Shown piece after piece: positions 1 through 11,745 of a stretch of 64,000 nt of DNA. Below the pieces are notes generated by a model, which saw nothing but the letters and a program-made list of their open reading frames with translations, ran no database searches and had not been told where the DNA came from. Position 1 is the first letter of the stretch. Each line of letters begins with the position of its first letter. Source of the stretch: Apteryx mantelli (Eukaryota; Chordata; Aves; Apterygiformes; Apterygidae); assembly GCF_036417845.1 (NCBI RefSeq), contig NC_089978.1, positions 87,104,007-87,168,006 on the forward strand. The letters are read 5' to 3'. The translations under genes were made by a program, and so were the position numbers.

Positions 1-1399
1 AGTGCCGTATGCTTGAACGCCAGTGTAGAAGCCTAACAGCAAATGTTGACCACCCTTACGCGCCTAAGTATGTTCTAGTTCATGAATGCTGTAAAACAGT
101 AAATGGGATCATTCCCACAAAGATTTGTGTCCATGAGTCACTTGACTAAGGTTACTCATGTACATAGTTTGGGCTCCTTCATTTGCATTCCTACTGTAGC
201 TTGCCTCCTGCACATCAACCTACCTGAGCAGAGCAAGTCTTTCTTCTGGCATTATATCAAAATTTAAACTACTAAACTGGCAGGTTCTGGAGAAATTGTG
301 TGGATAAAACAGGCATACTGAGGCATACCTGTAGAGTTTCATAAACTAATGGATAAAAAAATTCCTCTCCCAGCAACACAGAGAAGGGTTTGAGGCCATG
401 CTATCTCAACTTCAAAGACAGGGGGAAAGAGGGAGAGACAAGAAGATGACATAATGCTTACCTGCTTGTGTAATAGCATTGGTGATGGCAGGCCTGTGAG
501 AGCATCAGTTTGAGATGTGAATGGGGCAATCAGCTGTCATTGACAGGGGGATTTTTGATTGATTTTAAATTAAGGTCACTGTCCCCAGGCCACAGCTAGA
601 TTTGATTATTTCTGGCACATTTTAGAAGGGTGAGAGAAACTTGTTTGCAACCATCTCTTCAGCGACTCAATGTATAATGAAGGTTTTTCCAGTGGGCTTT
701 GGCACCTCAAACTTCCATAATGCACAGTGCATCTGTACAACATTGCCATTCTCCCACTGAAATTAGCAGCCGACCTTCTTTCAAAATGTAATTTTGCATA
801 ACAGGCTTTTACTATTAAGAGTTTGTGACATCACCACAAATGTCATCTTCACTCTTCCCAAGAGTGTGCATAGAATACAACAGACTCATCCATAACTGTG
901 CATGTTCCAGTCTACAACTGATACATCACAGAGTGAAATATCAGTCCATGTGTGACTTAATAAATACATTTAACAACATCCTTTCCAGTTCTTGATAGAA
1001 GGTTGTAATGCAATCTAAACACTCCTGTGACAGCTGACAATCCTGCAACATTAACTGCTCCATTCTTCCAAAACAGAACATTTTCGCACTGTTAAATTCA
1101 ACAGTTGAAAAACACTGTTTTATTGTTGAGTGACCACATTCTCCTAACAGTCCTGGCCACTGTGCTACACAGCCCAATTGGTTGCAAATGTTCCTGGCTG
1201 CCCCTCTACATATTTACAAGACTCCTCCACTTACTTCTACTGTCATCTTCCAGAAAGCCACTTACCCTTCTTAGCACAAAATTTTACAGAATACTTGCAT
1301 TAAGAAAATTGTGGGCAGCACAAAATCAACCCAGATATGATGTTAAATCAAAGAGCTGCATTCACTACTGACAGGTATACAGTGGCTATTAACGGATGC
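1..1399. other. 5' flanking non-coding DNA
   Basis: AT-rich, stop-dense single-copy-looking sequence. No open frame has a recognisable domain, and no repeat or RNA gene was recognised. By position it lies upstream of the CpG island that probably starts RAI2. Confidence 0.6.
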
Positions 1400-2070
1400 A
1401 TAGTGAAAAGCATAAGAACAGAGCAAGCCCAGCCTCGAACCATTTGTGGCCTAGGGGACTTTTTTCAAGCTGTGATTTAGCTGCCTCAGTGGATTTCCCT
1501 TCTGAAAGTTTGTCCAGTCTTCTCTTGAACCCACATAAACTTTTAGCATTCAGAGCATCCTATGGCAAGGAGCTCCACAGCTGTATCTTGAATGAAGAAG
1601 CTCCTCCTCATGGTCATTTGAACCTGCCATCCACTTAGCCTCATTTAATGGCCTCTGCCTCTTGTACTGGAAGGCACAGCAGTCCATCCCTATTCTCTAT
1701 CCATGCCACTCACGATTTTAGGGACCTCTATCATATCTCTCCTCAGTTGTCTCTTTTCCAGGCTGCACATGCCTAATCAGAAAGCCATTTCATGCCATCA
1801 GTCATTACTGTTAGCCTCCTCTGTACCATTTCCAGCTCTACCATGCTCCTTCTGAGATGGTGAGATGAGAGCTACAACAGTATTCAGGATGCAGATGCAC
1901 CGTGGATTTATAGCATAGCATAAAATCTCTGTTTTCTCCTCCATTGCTTTGCTAACAATTCCTAACATCTGACTCACTCTTTTGGCCATGGCTGAGCACT
2001 AAGCTGATGTTTCCCTAGCTGCGCTCGTTTGTGGGTTCTCAACCTGGGGAAAGTGACCACCACAATCTTT
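1400..2070 (-). mobile_element. Ancient CR1/L3-like LINE fragment, decayed
   Basis: Read on the minus strand, this stretch follows the C-terminal reverse-transcriptase part of old CR1/L3 LINEs. On the plus strand the recognisable landmarks, in order, are GGCAAGGAGCTCCACAG near 1565, CTCTATCATATCTCTCCTCAG near 1727, CTCTTTTCCAGGCTGCACA near 1751, a block around 1850-1910 ending in CACCGTGGATTTATA, and a block ending near 1985 in CTCACTCTTTTGGCC. The same order of phrases is known from old CR1/L3 copies in amniotes. Many substitutions and stops break the frame, so it is an old, inactive copy. Both edges are approximate, and the match is from memory of the family, not an alignment. Confidence 0.7.
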
Positions 2071-2929
2071 CCATGCTGATGAGCACGAAAGAAATGACCA
2101 ACTGTATCTACATAGTTGTGCTGTTGGAAAAAAATTGAGAGTAGCAGTAGCAGATATTAAATCCTGAGGTGCTACACAATTCACTCTCAGACAGCTTGAC
2201 CTAAATTCCTACGGGGAATGAGGAAGACACATATTTGGGGCATTTGAAACAAAACTAGACAAATGACCATAAATTATACTACATGGGACATTCCTACCCT
2301 CTTTTGGAAGATGGATTAGGCAGATGACCTACTAAGTATTTTTTTTTTATTTTACTAAATCCTACAATGTCATGAGTGCATGTGCTTTAGCATATCTTAA
2401 ATCATAATCTGTTTGAACCAGAACCAGTCAAAGGTTTTGAAATGCACATTAAACCACAAAAGGAAATCTTGAGCAGTTTGTTAATATCAACAGAAATCCA
2501 GATGGAATTACAATCATTTTTTATGTACAATTGAGGGCATATTATGTAATACTAGCCATGGATTTAGTTTAATGCACCGCATCTTCCAATAAGCTGCTGG
2601 CAACTCTAATAGCAATCTGATATCTATGAAGCACTGTGTGCCATTGACAAAACCATTTTAAAACTGACAGTCCATGGTTAAAGGCTCGGCTATTCAGGGT
2701 CTTACGGGAAAACGAGGATGAGAGAGATAAAATGACAAATGAAGAAGCGGGATGGAAAAGACCAGAGAAAAAACAAGAAAGAGGGAAAAGTTAAAAAAAA
2801 AAAAAAGCAGATGAGAAACATGGTCAATTTGAGGATAGTGGGAACAGGAAGAGGACGCGAGGTCAAAACTCCAGGAAGGCGTGGAGTAAAATCCACGGGA
2901 TTTATCGGGAAGGCTGCAGCCTCCTCCCA
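2071..2929. other. Non-coding flank with a purine-rich tract
   Basis: No gene is visible. From about 2705 to 2825 the plus strand is strongly purine-rich (GA/A-rich with an A14 run near 2792). An AGGTCA nuclear-receptor half-site lies at 2860-2865, about 70 bases before the CpG island begins. Both are visible in the sequence; any regulatory role is inferred. Confidence 0.5.
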
Positions 2930-3960
2930 GCCGTTTAGCCAGGCCGCCCGGGTCGCTGCTGCGCATCCGGGAGCCGGTGTCCGCGGCCCTAGCTGCGGTG
3001 CCGACCCGGGCCGGCCCGCGCGGCGGCCGGTCCCCCTCCGCCTCCGCAGGCCCCGCGCGGCGCCCCCAACGGTCGCCGCCCGGCGCGGCGCGGCGCGGCC
3101 CCGGGGAGGAGCGGGGCGGGGCGGGCGCCCGTGACACTTCTCCTCCCCCCGCCGCCGCCATGTGCGGCCCGGGGGGGCGGGGGCGCCGCGCCCGCCGCGC
3201 CCCGCCGCGCCCCGCCCCGCCGGCGGGGGGAGCGAGCAGAGGGGAGCGGAGCGGGACGCGGTGCTGGGCAGGGCGGGCGGCTCGTCCCCAGCGCGGGGCG
3301 GCGGCGGCGGCGGCCGGGGCTGACAGGCGCGGGCGGGCCGGGGCGGGCGGCGGCTGCGCCCTGGCCGCGGCGGCAGCAGCGGCGGCAGCGGGGGCCGCGG
3401 TCCATGGAGCCCAGCTAGGGGCTCCCGCACCCTCCACCGGCGGCCGGAGGTAGGTGCCGGCGGGGCGGGGCGGCTGCGGCCGGACGGCGGGGGACGGGGG
3501 ACGGGGACGGTTTGCGCCGCGCCGGGCGGTGTCGTCGTGCCGCGGCCACGCACACGGACACACGGGCCGTGCGCCGTCATCGTTGCCCGGCCGCGGAGGC
3601 GGCGCTGCCCGGCGGGCTGCGGCAGCGCGGTGACAGGTTGGGGCCGGGCCGGGCCGGGCGCGCTGCGGGGCCGCGACCATTGTTCCCCGCGGCGCGGCCG
3701 TGGGGCGGCCGTGGGACGGCGCGGCCGTGGGGCTGCGCGGTGCCGGCGCCGTGGCGGCCGCGGGCGCTACCGAGCCGCCGCCGCCGCTTTGTGCTCCGCC
3801 CGCGGGCGAGAGCAGGAGCGGGAGCGGGGCGCGGGCGGAGGGCACGGCACAACTTCCTAAAATCATCCGTGGGGTGTGTGTCCCCCCCCCCCCACCACCA
3901 CCCGTGTCCAGGGCAAGGCGCGGCGGCTCCTGCCTCGCGCTCGCAGGCAGCCACCATCCT
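2930..3960 (+). promoter_or_regulatory. RAI2: CpG island, probable RAI2 promoter
   Basis: G+C and CpG density jump sharply here relative to both flanks and fall off after about 3960, with a weaker shoulder to about 4300. No TATA box is apparent. GC-box (SP1/KLF) motifs of the GGGGCGGGGC type cluster at about 3110-3126, and repeated GCCGCC units are present. Three copies of GCGGCCGTGG lie at 3694-3703, 3705-3714 and 3721-3730. A plus-strand splice donor occurs inside the island at 3450-3451. The island is about 44 kb upstream of the RAI2 coding exon on the same strand; human RAI2 is known to span several tens of kb with non-coding 5' exons. Assignment to RAI2 is an inference from position and orientation. 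It could also serve a divergent non-coding transcript. Confidence 0.7.
3120..3449 (+). other. RAI2: Candidate RAI2 first exon (5' UTR)
   Basis: The 3' edge is set by a good donor, CCGGAG followed by GTAGGT, with the intron starting at 3450. The 5' edge is only approximate; it is placed just after the GC-box cluster because no initiator or TATA box fixes the start site. If transcribed, the exon holds two upstream ATGs. One at 3160 follows a GCCGCCGCC Kozak-like context. The other, at 3404, gives a four-codon ORF ending at 3418. No homologous coding sequence is recognised, so it is treated as a leader exon. Confidence 0.45.
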
Positions 3961-5146
3961 GGTTAACGGCGGCTTCGGTGCCTGGATCCGTGAGCTGAAG
4001 GGAGGACTGGAGGGAAATTAAAAAATTTATGGTGTGTTTAAAGGTTGACAGTAACGTGATTATTTGGGTGTCTCTCCTAGCCGGTGACGAGCCGCCGGGA
4101 AGACGCACGCCTCGGGAAGTTGTGGCAGCGATCCTTTTTGTTGTTGTTCGTTCAGGTCCGTAGCGAAGGTTGCCGGGAAGACAAATTGTCACCTGCGCTC
4201 TTTGTATCTGCGTGGAGAGGGTTAATTGTCGTTGCTGGATGTGGTGGCCGTGACTCGGGCGTCGCTCGCGCTGGTGCCCGTGGGCTTTGGATGTGTGTCG
4301 TGTTGGGTTTTTAAGTGTGCCTGCGTGTTTTGCTAAAGAAGTTCTGCATCTGTCAAGGGAGAGATGCTGCAGGATCCAAGTGTTGTGTGCAGGAGTTGCA
4401 ATGCAATGATTCAGCTTTCCGCTCCCCCCCCCCAAGAGATTGATTTTGCTTAGATTTGTCTGCTGTTGTTTGCATTAGTCTTCTCAGATGCTATCCTCAT
4501 CAGAAATCTTTGTTTTTAAAGAATAATTAAAATGCAAGATTCAAAATACATACGTTATCTAATGGGGATTATTGTTTAAAAGGGAAGAGTATCTGGTTAC
4601 CAAAGATTTCTTCAGGTCTTTTCCATTAAAACTTAATGCATAAATATTCTTATTTTTACTAGCAACCTGTCATGTCATTTATCACTAGCAAATTGACTTA
4701 ACGCTTGAAATAAAGGTTTCCTCACAAACATGCTACTGAATGGAGTATTCCAGGCATAACATTAGTATAGGAAGGCAGATCAGCACACTCCCATTTTTCT
4801 TTCTATGTGTAATTTTGGGAAAACATTTTCTCCCTTTTTGTGACTATACGAGTGACCCTGATTAATCAGATACAACTACAGTGAGGACTGGGTCCACCCG
4901 GCAGGCTGCCAAGAGCATGCACGTTTTCCTGCACAACTCTACTAGGGCTGTCTGTTCAATTTATACACACTCACTATTTTGCCCTTGGAGTCTCTGATCA
5001 ATTTTGTAGCGTTTCTGCAAGAAGCTCCAACAGGAGTCTCGCTGAGATGGTAAAATCTATTTCACATTGTGATATGATTGAAGCCAAATTTGAAGGGGGA
5101 GGAGGGAGGGATAGATGCTAGAATCGGCTGTAGGGTGATACTGAGT

Positions 5147-5150
<4 letters not shown>

Positions 5151-5184
<34 letters not shown>
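5151..5184. repeat. (GT)17 microsatellite
   Basis: Uninterrupted GT dinucleotide run of 34 bases in the putative first intron. It is likely polymorphic and able to form left-handed DNA. Confidence 0.97.
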
Positions 5185-5189
<5 letters not shown>

Positions 5190-7220
5190 CTGGAGGGGTT
5201 CCAGCAGCGAGAGCTATCTGGGTCTGCCTGCGCATCACCAGAAGGATGTTTTTTCCAGGGTCCTGCTAGCTTTCTACCAGAAACACGAGCGATAAGCATT
5301 TGCAACATGCATGGTTTGTATTATAAGCCCAGGCTCGAGGACTGAGCCAGCCGGGTTAGTCATGTAAAAGGCATGACGTGTGTGATGAACAGGTAGCGCT
5401 GAATGCGCTACAACTTCGGAAAGCTGGCATTCGCTGCGAGCAGGCTTGGAAACTCACAGCCAAGGAGAGCCTGCAAGCAGTGTGAATTACAGAGGAAAAA
5501 TGCGTTCGCATGTAACAAAGAGGGCTGGCTCATCTCCTGCTCGGGGAACTGATTTTTATAAAATCTGGCTTCTGTCTCTGCCACAAATTTATGGTGTAGG
5601 TTTGGGCAAATCACTTAACCATTCCCTGCCTCTGCTCTCATTTTCTTTGCCTGTGACCTGCTAAAGGCTTGTGTTTACAGCGTTGTCAATTCAGACGCTA
5701 AATCAAATCCTTTACTTTGCCCAATTGCCTTGCACGCAGAAGTCTCAAGTCAAAGGTAGGTGGTACCTCACCTAGCTGGTCTGAGGGGATATGGTTTGAA
5801 ATTCAGATGTTTGAGCCAGTAATACAGATGCAGCAGCCTCACCACAATTCATCAGTCTCTAATCCTATCCTTCTTCTAATCCAGTCATTCTGTGCTGCTA
5901 GCCAAATCGCCCTGCATAGCTCAAGTGATGTTTTGCTCTGTACTTGCCATCATATCAGCTAGGCTACGTCAAATGAGGGAAGTTACAGAAGTGAGGGTGA
6001 GCTGAATATCATCAGCTCTTCAGGACACAGACTGTCATTTGATGTTTGTAAAATCCATGGCACAAGAGAGGCCTGGTGTGACTTGGAAATATGAATCATA
6101 ACTAGAGGGTAAATTATAACAACGTAACAGAAAAAATAGCCAGAAAAAATGGTGCCTCTGGCATTTCTGTATAGCCAGCTGTGTGCAAGTCAACAGAGAA
6201 TGGAGGTGGAAGGGTGCAGCTCCCTTGACATAACAACAGGATTCTTATTTTAGCATGGAAGACAGCCAAAGATAAAGAGTGGTTGTCATCTGGCTGGTCA
6301 GAGGATTTACCAAAAAAAAAAAAAAAAGGCTTTGTGTAAATGGAAATATTTTCATGTAGGTACTAAGAAGAAAAGCGAATAACGTGGCAAGTGATGGACT
6401 AGCCATATAAAGCTAGCAGTACAAGATTTCTCCCATAAAAATCAGAATGATCCTAATTAAGCCCAGACCCTGTTAAATGACACATGGCTTTATTTATTTC
6501 AGATGTTTCTAGGTCCCAGAGATGGGGCCAAATGTGAAGAGCTTGATGTGGCAGATAGTTTAACCCCAATTACTTCTACATAAATCACGTGATTGTTACA
6601 GTAGCTAAGTACATGCAATGGTTGCCTCAGAGCTACTCATAAAAAATGTATTTAAATAATGTTCCATTGAAAATATTTACTGAATAAAGAATAACCAGCT
6701 TTACCCCACCTGAGCCTACTTGTTTGCTATGGCTTCCCCATTCAGCCTTTCAGACCCAGGAGGCATCTCCTTTGCAGCAGCCAGTGTTGCAGAGGCTTCG
6801 GGGAAGACCGGTTAACTTTCTTTTTACAGGCAATAGAATCAGAATGCAGTAGCTGTACTGGCTCAGTGTGTCCGCCAGTCTGTATGCATAGACTGCTGAA
6901 ATGGTGGCTTTGTGGAGCAGTCGGCAAGAGAAAGAGAAGCAAAATGGGAGCTGACAAATATTCCTGTTATGAAACTTGGATGGAAAAATGATTTATGGGG
7001 GTACTTGCTTTTTTATTTTTAGTGGAAGGACTCAGTTGACAATGTGTGATGCTAGCTGTGAATTGCTTTGTTTTGAGATCACACTGCACTGGGTCATGCC
7101 TCCAGAAATGGCATCTACAGAATAACAATACAGTAAAGTACTTGGAAGCATTGCTTAGATTTACTATCTAGCCCACAATACTATCTTCAGGAAAAAAAAA
7201 TCCTCCTCCTGCTTTTATTT

Positions 7221-7260
7221 CTTCTCTCTCTCTCTCTCTCTTTTTTTTTTTTTCTTCCTT
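7221..7260. repeat. (CT)n plus T13 pyrimidine tract
   Basis: A CT dinucleotide run to about 7240 is followed directly by 13 T and a short CTTCC tail. The whole stretch is pyrimidine-only on the plus strand. Confidence 0.9.
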
Positions 7261-10200
7261 AAAGCCCTTGTCCCAAATTGTCCCAGAAGACTCTACCTTC
7301 AAAAAGGAGGTAGCTTTATGAGAGCTCCTAGGCTAGGAAGGATCATTAACCTTTCCCAGCTCTCCTCAGGAATTTCCATTCCATAGATTTCCAATTTTGT
7401 CCATCCTTCCCAGGGCACCGAGCAACGTGGTAAATTGGCCACTCTTGCAGGAGCTTCTGTATCAACAGCATTTTAATGTTGCTTGTTAGTTCTGGCTTTC
7501 TCTTTTTCAAACAGGTCCATCCTCACTATCTGTTAATGTATGGCAGCTGAGTAGCGACTCTACAGTATGGGTTGGGTGCGTTTACAGGATCATGTCTGTG
7601 GGTTTTTGCAGAACTTCACAGGGGCGAGCAAAGTGGAAGCCCCTTCCCACTGTTGTGTGGGGAGCAGGATGCCATGGGAAGCCTCAGTGCTTGAGTGCTG
7701 GCTTTGAGCTCGAGTAACTGGACCCCGCCAAACTGCACATACTGTTTCCAACAGGTTTTTTTGCTAGTTAGTAGTGTATGTAGTTGTTTGGAAAAGACTT
7801 CTTTGAGGCATCATATTGAGGCTAAATGTTCTCAAGAATTAACCTAAGACCCTGGGATAGTTTTGTTTTCCCTTTAGGTCTCCACGGCATGAACAGTCCA
7901 TTGGCTTTGTGGCTTTCTGATCCATGTGTTGCTTGCATCACTTTTAAAGCATACTGTGACAAATGGGCTAGAGTGCAGCTATTACAGAAGAAGGAAGCTG
8001 GCTGCTGTTTGATTAAATTGCAAGCTGGGCTGGGCATGGGGAGGGTTCCTCCCCACAGCAATGCAAAGATCTCTGAACGAGCTCCAGGATTAGCTATGTC
8101 CGTAGCTTTTCCCACAAGCCTGCAGTGAGGCACTACTGAGGCATAGTGTCCCAGAAATGGTCATCGGTGGTCTAAGAATTTGTCAGATGCTTTTATCTTT
8201 GAGCCAGTACTTGAGTGTAAACTCTGATGGGCCAAAGAGGTGAAGGAAGTTCAGCACTCCGCCTCACTGAGTTTCAGGGGGGCCGATGAAGGCAGGCATC
8301 CCTCTGAACATCCCACGCTGCAGCTCCAAACTCAACCCAGTTCTGAAGAGCAGTCTCTACTCCAGCATCTATATTTGCTTCAAGTTTTTAATTATTTTTC
8401 TGCTTTCATTGTGACGTGGAAACAGAGGTCAGAGAAATGTGATGGCTACCAGGAGGGCCAAGAGAGCAATGGCTCTCACGTGCTCTGCTGGATGGCATAG
8501 TCTTCATAGCAAAGCCAGGCTATTTGGAAGAGTGCAGGTCTTGCATTCCAGTGAAAAATAATTCATTAATGGCCAGAGAATAATACTTTACTCTGAAAAG
8601 CCACTCCAGCTGCATTGCACCAACTGTTCTTTTTTCAGTCTCTGAATCCTTAATGACAGTAGTGGCTAATTTCTCTTTTTGTGTTCTTGTAACTGCAATG
8701 TCCTATTTTTCTCTGAGTTTTTTGAGAAAATAATAGTAGTCATTGCATAGCTACTTGTCACCTTTCAGAGCAGAAAACTTCCGTGGTTAAATGGCCAAGT
8801 TATTTGGTGACTGCTTCAAGCAATAGCAATTTTTTGTAGCTCGTCAGTTATTCATCTGTGCTTAGTGAATAAACTATTTAACTAGAGCAATGTTACTTAC
8901 CTTATGGTCCATGAATGTCAGGAGACGATGAATAAAACAGTTGCAAAAAGTATGACAATCACATACATGCATTCTCTTACATGCCAGCAAACAAATAATG
9001 CCATAGGGTCAGGAATGGTAAAGTGAGAAATGTGTATGTGCTTAGTAGATTTTTTTAAAATTTTATTGTATGTGAAAGCTTATACTACAATATATTCCTT
9101 GGACTAAAAATAGTCCTTGGACTGAAAAAAAAAAAAAGTGATTAGGTGGTCTTTTGATTAAAAGAAAAAAAAAGAATTTGAGGAGCACTGAGCTAAATGA
9201 TCCAGTAGAGCAGTGAGAGTAGAACATGTGGAAAACTAAGTAAAATGTGAAGTGTTTTTTTTGTATATAGGGTACACAGCTTTCTGGTTCCTGATGGTGG
9301 ATTGCTTGCTATGGAGCTGGATCCACACAAGGCTACCTACCGCAAAGCAAACAGGAAGGGTAACACGTTTTTTAGTCAGGATTTTCCAAGCAAGCAGTCA
9401 GTTTGTTGCTCTTCTGCTCTGTGCGTGCAAGATCCATTAGAAGGGGTGTTGTTCTTCACTGAGCTGGTGGTACCCGGCTCTTTATCTTGTGTCTCACCCC
9501 ACCACTGTACCCAAGCAGCCATTCGGTTTAAGGAAGACTGGCTGGCCAAGGTAGGGTTATGCTGGTACTAAAGCAATGGTAGGCTGAAGAAAGTAGTTGT
9601 AAGGAGTTATATCCACGTGCATTGAGGGAATGCATCTGCCTTTTATTTGGGTTTGCCATTTAGGTCCCTATGTGATTTTTTTTTTTTTTTGGATGCTCAG
9701 GTAGCAGTCATGGGTCTTCCCACATGTGTTTAGCCATGAAGACATCACTTGTCCTTTAGGATGCATTCTGGCTATCACCATAATCCCCTGTAGATGAGGA
9801 CAAGTTATTAAGTTGATGGGGCTACTACACCTGAATGGTGTTAGGTGCTACAGGAGAGCAAGCTAAAACAGAGTATGGCTGAGTGCTCACGGATCTTCAC
9901 GTTCATAGCACGTACCCTCAGAGCTGTGCAGTGACTGTCCTGAGGGGACGTAATACAGCCTCCCACCCCCAATTCAAAAGACAGTTGCCTCTGAAACAGC
10001 CAAGTCGAAAGACCAGGTCAATGCCATTGATCAAGAGTAGGCTCCAGGCATCTTGGATGTGTGTTAGTTATTGGAGAGGCTCGTCAACACTTGTGCTTCC
10101 TATGTGTTCTCTGGTGGAGCTGAAGAGCTCTTTGCTTTGAAGTATAAAAGCCCAAATATTTGGGGACCTGGTACTTCAGAAACTGCTTTTCTTGAGAAAA

Positions 10201-10496
10201 GGTGCCACTGAATTTTCAATGAGCTGAGTTTTTCAAGCTAGCAGCTTATTATTTTCAAAAGGGAAGTTTTTTTTCTTTTTTCTTTTTTTCTTTAATGGTT
10301 TCCAGTTTTGAACTCATTGCCCTCTTTGGCTAAAGAATATGAAGTGGTCAGAGGTAGGAGAGATGTCATTTAGGTCAGGGTTAGTTAAAACAGAATCTTG
10401 TCTTTTTGTATTTTCGTATTTGTATATGTTTTGATTTGTGCAATTTTTCCTGTTCTATTTAAGGCTGTTACTTTAAGGAAGTCTAAATAAGATTTC

Positions 10497-10603
10497 CTGT
10501 CAGGAATGGTTTAGATATAGCTGATCCTGCCTTGGGGCAGAAGGATGCATTAGGCAACTTCTCAAGGTCCTTTTCAGGACCTTTTCTATGATTCTAGGCA
10601 GTT
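10497..10603 (+). mobile_element. CR1 LINE 3'-end fragment
   Basis: The plus strand carries recognisable end-of-element CR1 phrases in order: GCTGATCCTGCCTTGGGGCA near 10522, CTTCTCAAGGTCCTTTTC near 10559, then TTCTATGATTCTAGG at the end. In intact copies this precedes the octamer tail (ATTCTATG)n. Only about the last 100 bases of the element remain and the octamer tail is down to a single degenerate copy, so it is an old, severely 5'-truncated insertion in sense orientation to RAI2. The identification rests on remembered family phrases. Confidence 0.75.
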
Positions 10604-10982
10604 ATGGAACAAAAGAATTCATAGTAAGTTGTGCCACTTATGCTGGTAGGATTTTGTTATAACATTTTAACACAGGTATTTGTAAAAGAAATAATAGCTA
10701 ATTGTAGTGTAGTTACTGCTGCTGAATATGACAAATGCCTCTTAAAATTAGAGAGGAAAAGAACTGATGTTACATTTTTAGACTAACATCATGATATGGC
10801 TATGATTAATTTTTCCAGGAGCTTTGTGTTTTTTATATCTGCTTAAGTGTATTAACATTTTAAAAGGTCAAAGGTAAGCTTTAAAATGGATGCCAAATTA
10901 AGATGGATGGGAGGAAAATGACTTTTAGTTCTTGTTACTGCATATTGTTTGAATTTGACCAAAGGCAAAAACAAAACAAAGA

Positions 10983-11037
10983 CCCCCCCCCACCAACACG
11001 CACGCACACACACGCACGCCCCCCCCCCCCCCCCCCC
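10983..11037. repeat. C9 / CACG-CACA / C19 compound tract
   Basis: Nine C are followed by alternating CA/CG purine-pyrimidine sequence and then 19 C. The minus strand is correspondingly G-rich. The run length may be imprecise because such tracts are hard to sequence. Confidence 0.93.
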
Positions 11038-11720
11038 GCCACCTGACTTCCGTGCATACCTGGTCCAGCAAAGCCTAATTCATGTAGGCAAAACATCATC
11101 CTGGCAAAATCAGTAGTCAAATGTCTTCATTTCCAGACAGTTTAAGTACCTCTTTGCAAAGTCACTCTCATTTGACTAGTGTTAGCGGACTCTGTAAATA
11201 AATGTAGCTAAAATATTTATATTAGGAAAATATGGCTAATGTGAGCCATAACCACATTATCGTTTCCTGCCCTTGCTGTGTTTGAGATTATGATTTGTCA
11301 GAGAAGGAACTGTACCCTCATTTGTATTCATACAGTTTCTGGCACATTGAGTCCTTCAGAAAGCAAAAAATAAAATATAATGGAAATGATTCCTTTGCTG
11401 TCAGTGGGAACAGTGACCAGTCGGAGTTGAAAGCGAGGCTGTAGGGGAAGCACTCTGTGAGTGTACTAATGGGCAACAGCTTTGATTTTTGGAGAAAGCA
11501 GTATAACTTGAGGGAAGGACCACATCTGTAGATTTATGTCTGTCATTTCCAGCGTTGCCCTAAAATTATGATTCGGACCTAGCCCTGCCATGTGCCCCAT
11601 GTCTTGGGAATTACAGACACTGCATTCCTCCAGGGACCTAGAGCCTGTTTTTTTGTGGATATTATTTCACAAGGCAAATTCACTCCCATTGCTTCATGAC
11701 ATTTACCAATCCATCATTTC

Positions 11721-11745
11721 AAAAAATAAAATAAAATAAAATAAA
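11721..11745. repeat. (AAAAT)n short tandem repeat
   Basis: Four to five AAAAT units in a row, visible directly. Confidence 0.9.

Larger units (their letters stand above)
3961..10496 (+). other. Intronic DNA, proximal part
   Basis: Non-coding. It begins with a CpG-moderate shoulder to about 4300, then becomes ordinary AT-rich intron. Simple repeats are listed separately. A near-tandem duplication of TCCTTGGACT lies at about 9096-9125. DR1-like motifs are seen at 5747-5759 and 10345-10384. Open frames in this interval are short and have no recognisable domains. Confidence 0.5.

Noticed and set aside
2694-3866. A 390-codon minus-strand open frame over the CpG island
   Set aside because: It is a by-product of very high G+C and lack of stops. 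Several frames on both strands are open here, the peptide is Pro/Ala/Arg low complexity, and no domain is recognised.
4081-4158. Possible small 5' exon (acceptor TCTCTCCTAG, donor TTCAG/GTCCGT)
   Set aside because: The donor is weak and there is no other support, so it was not listed as a feature.
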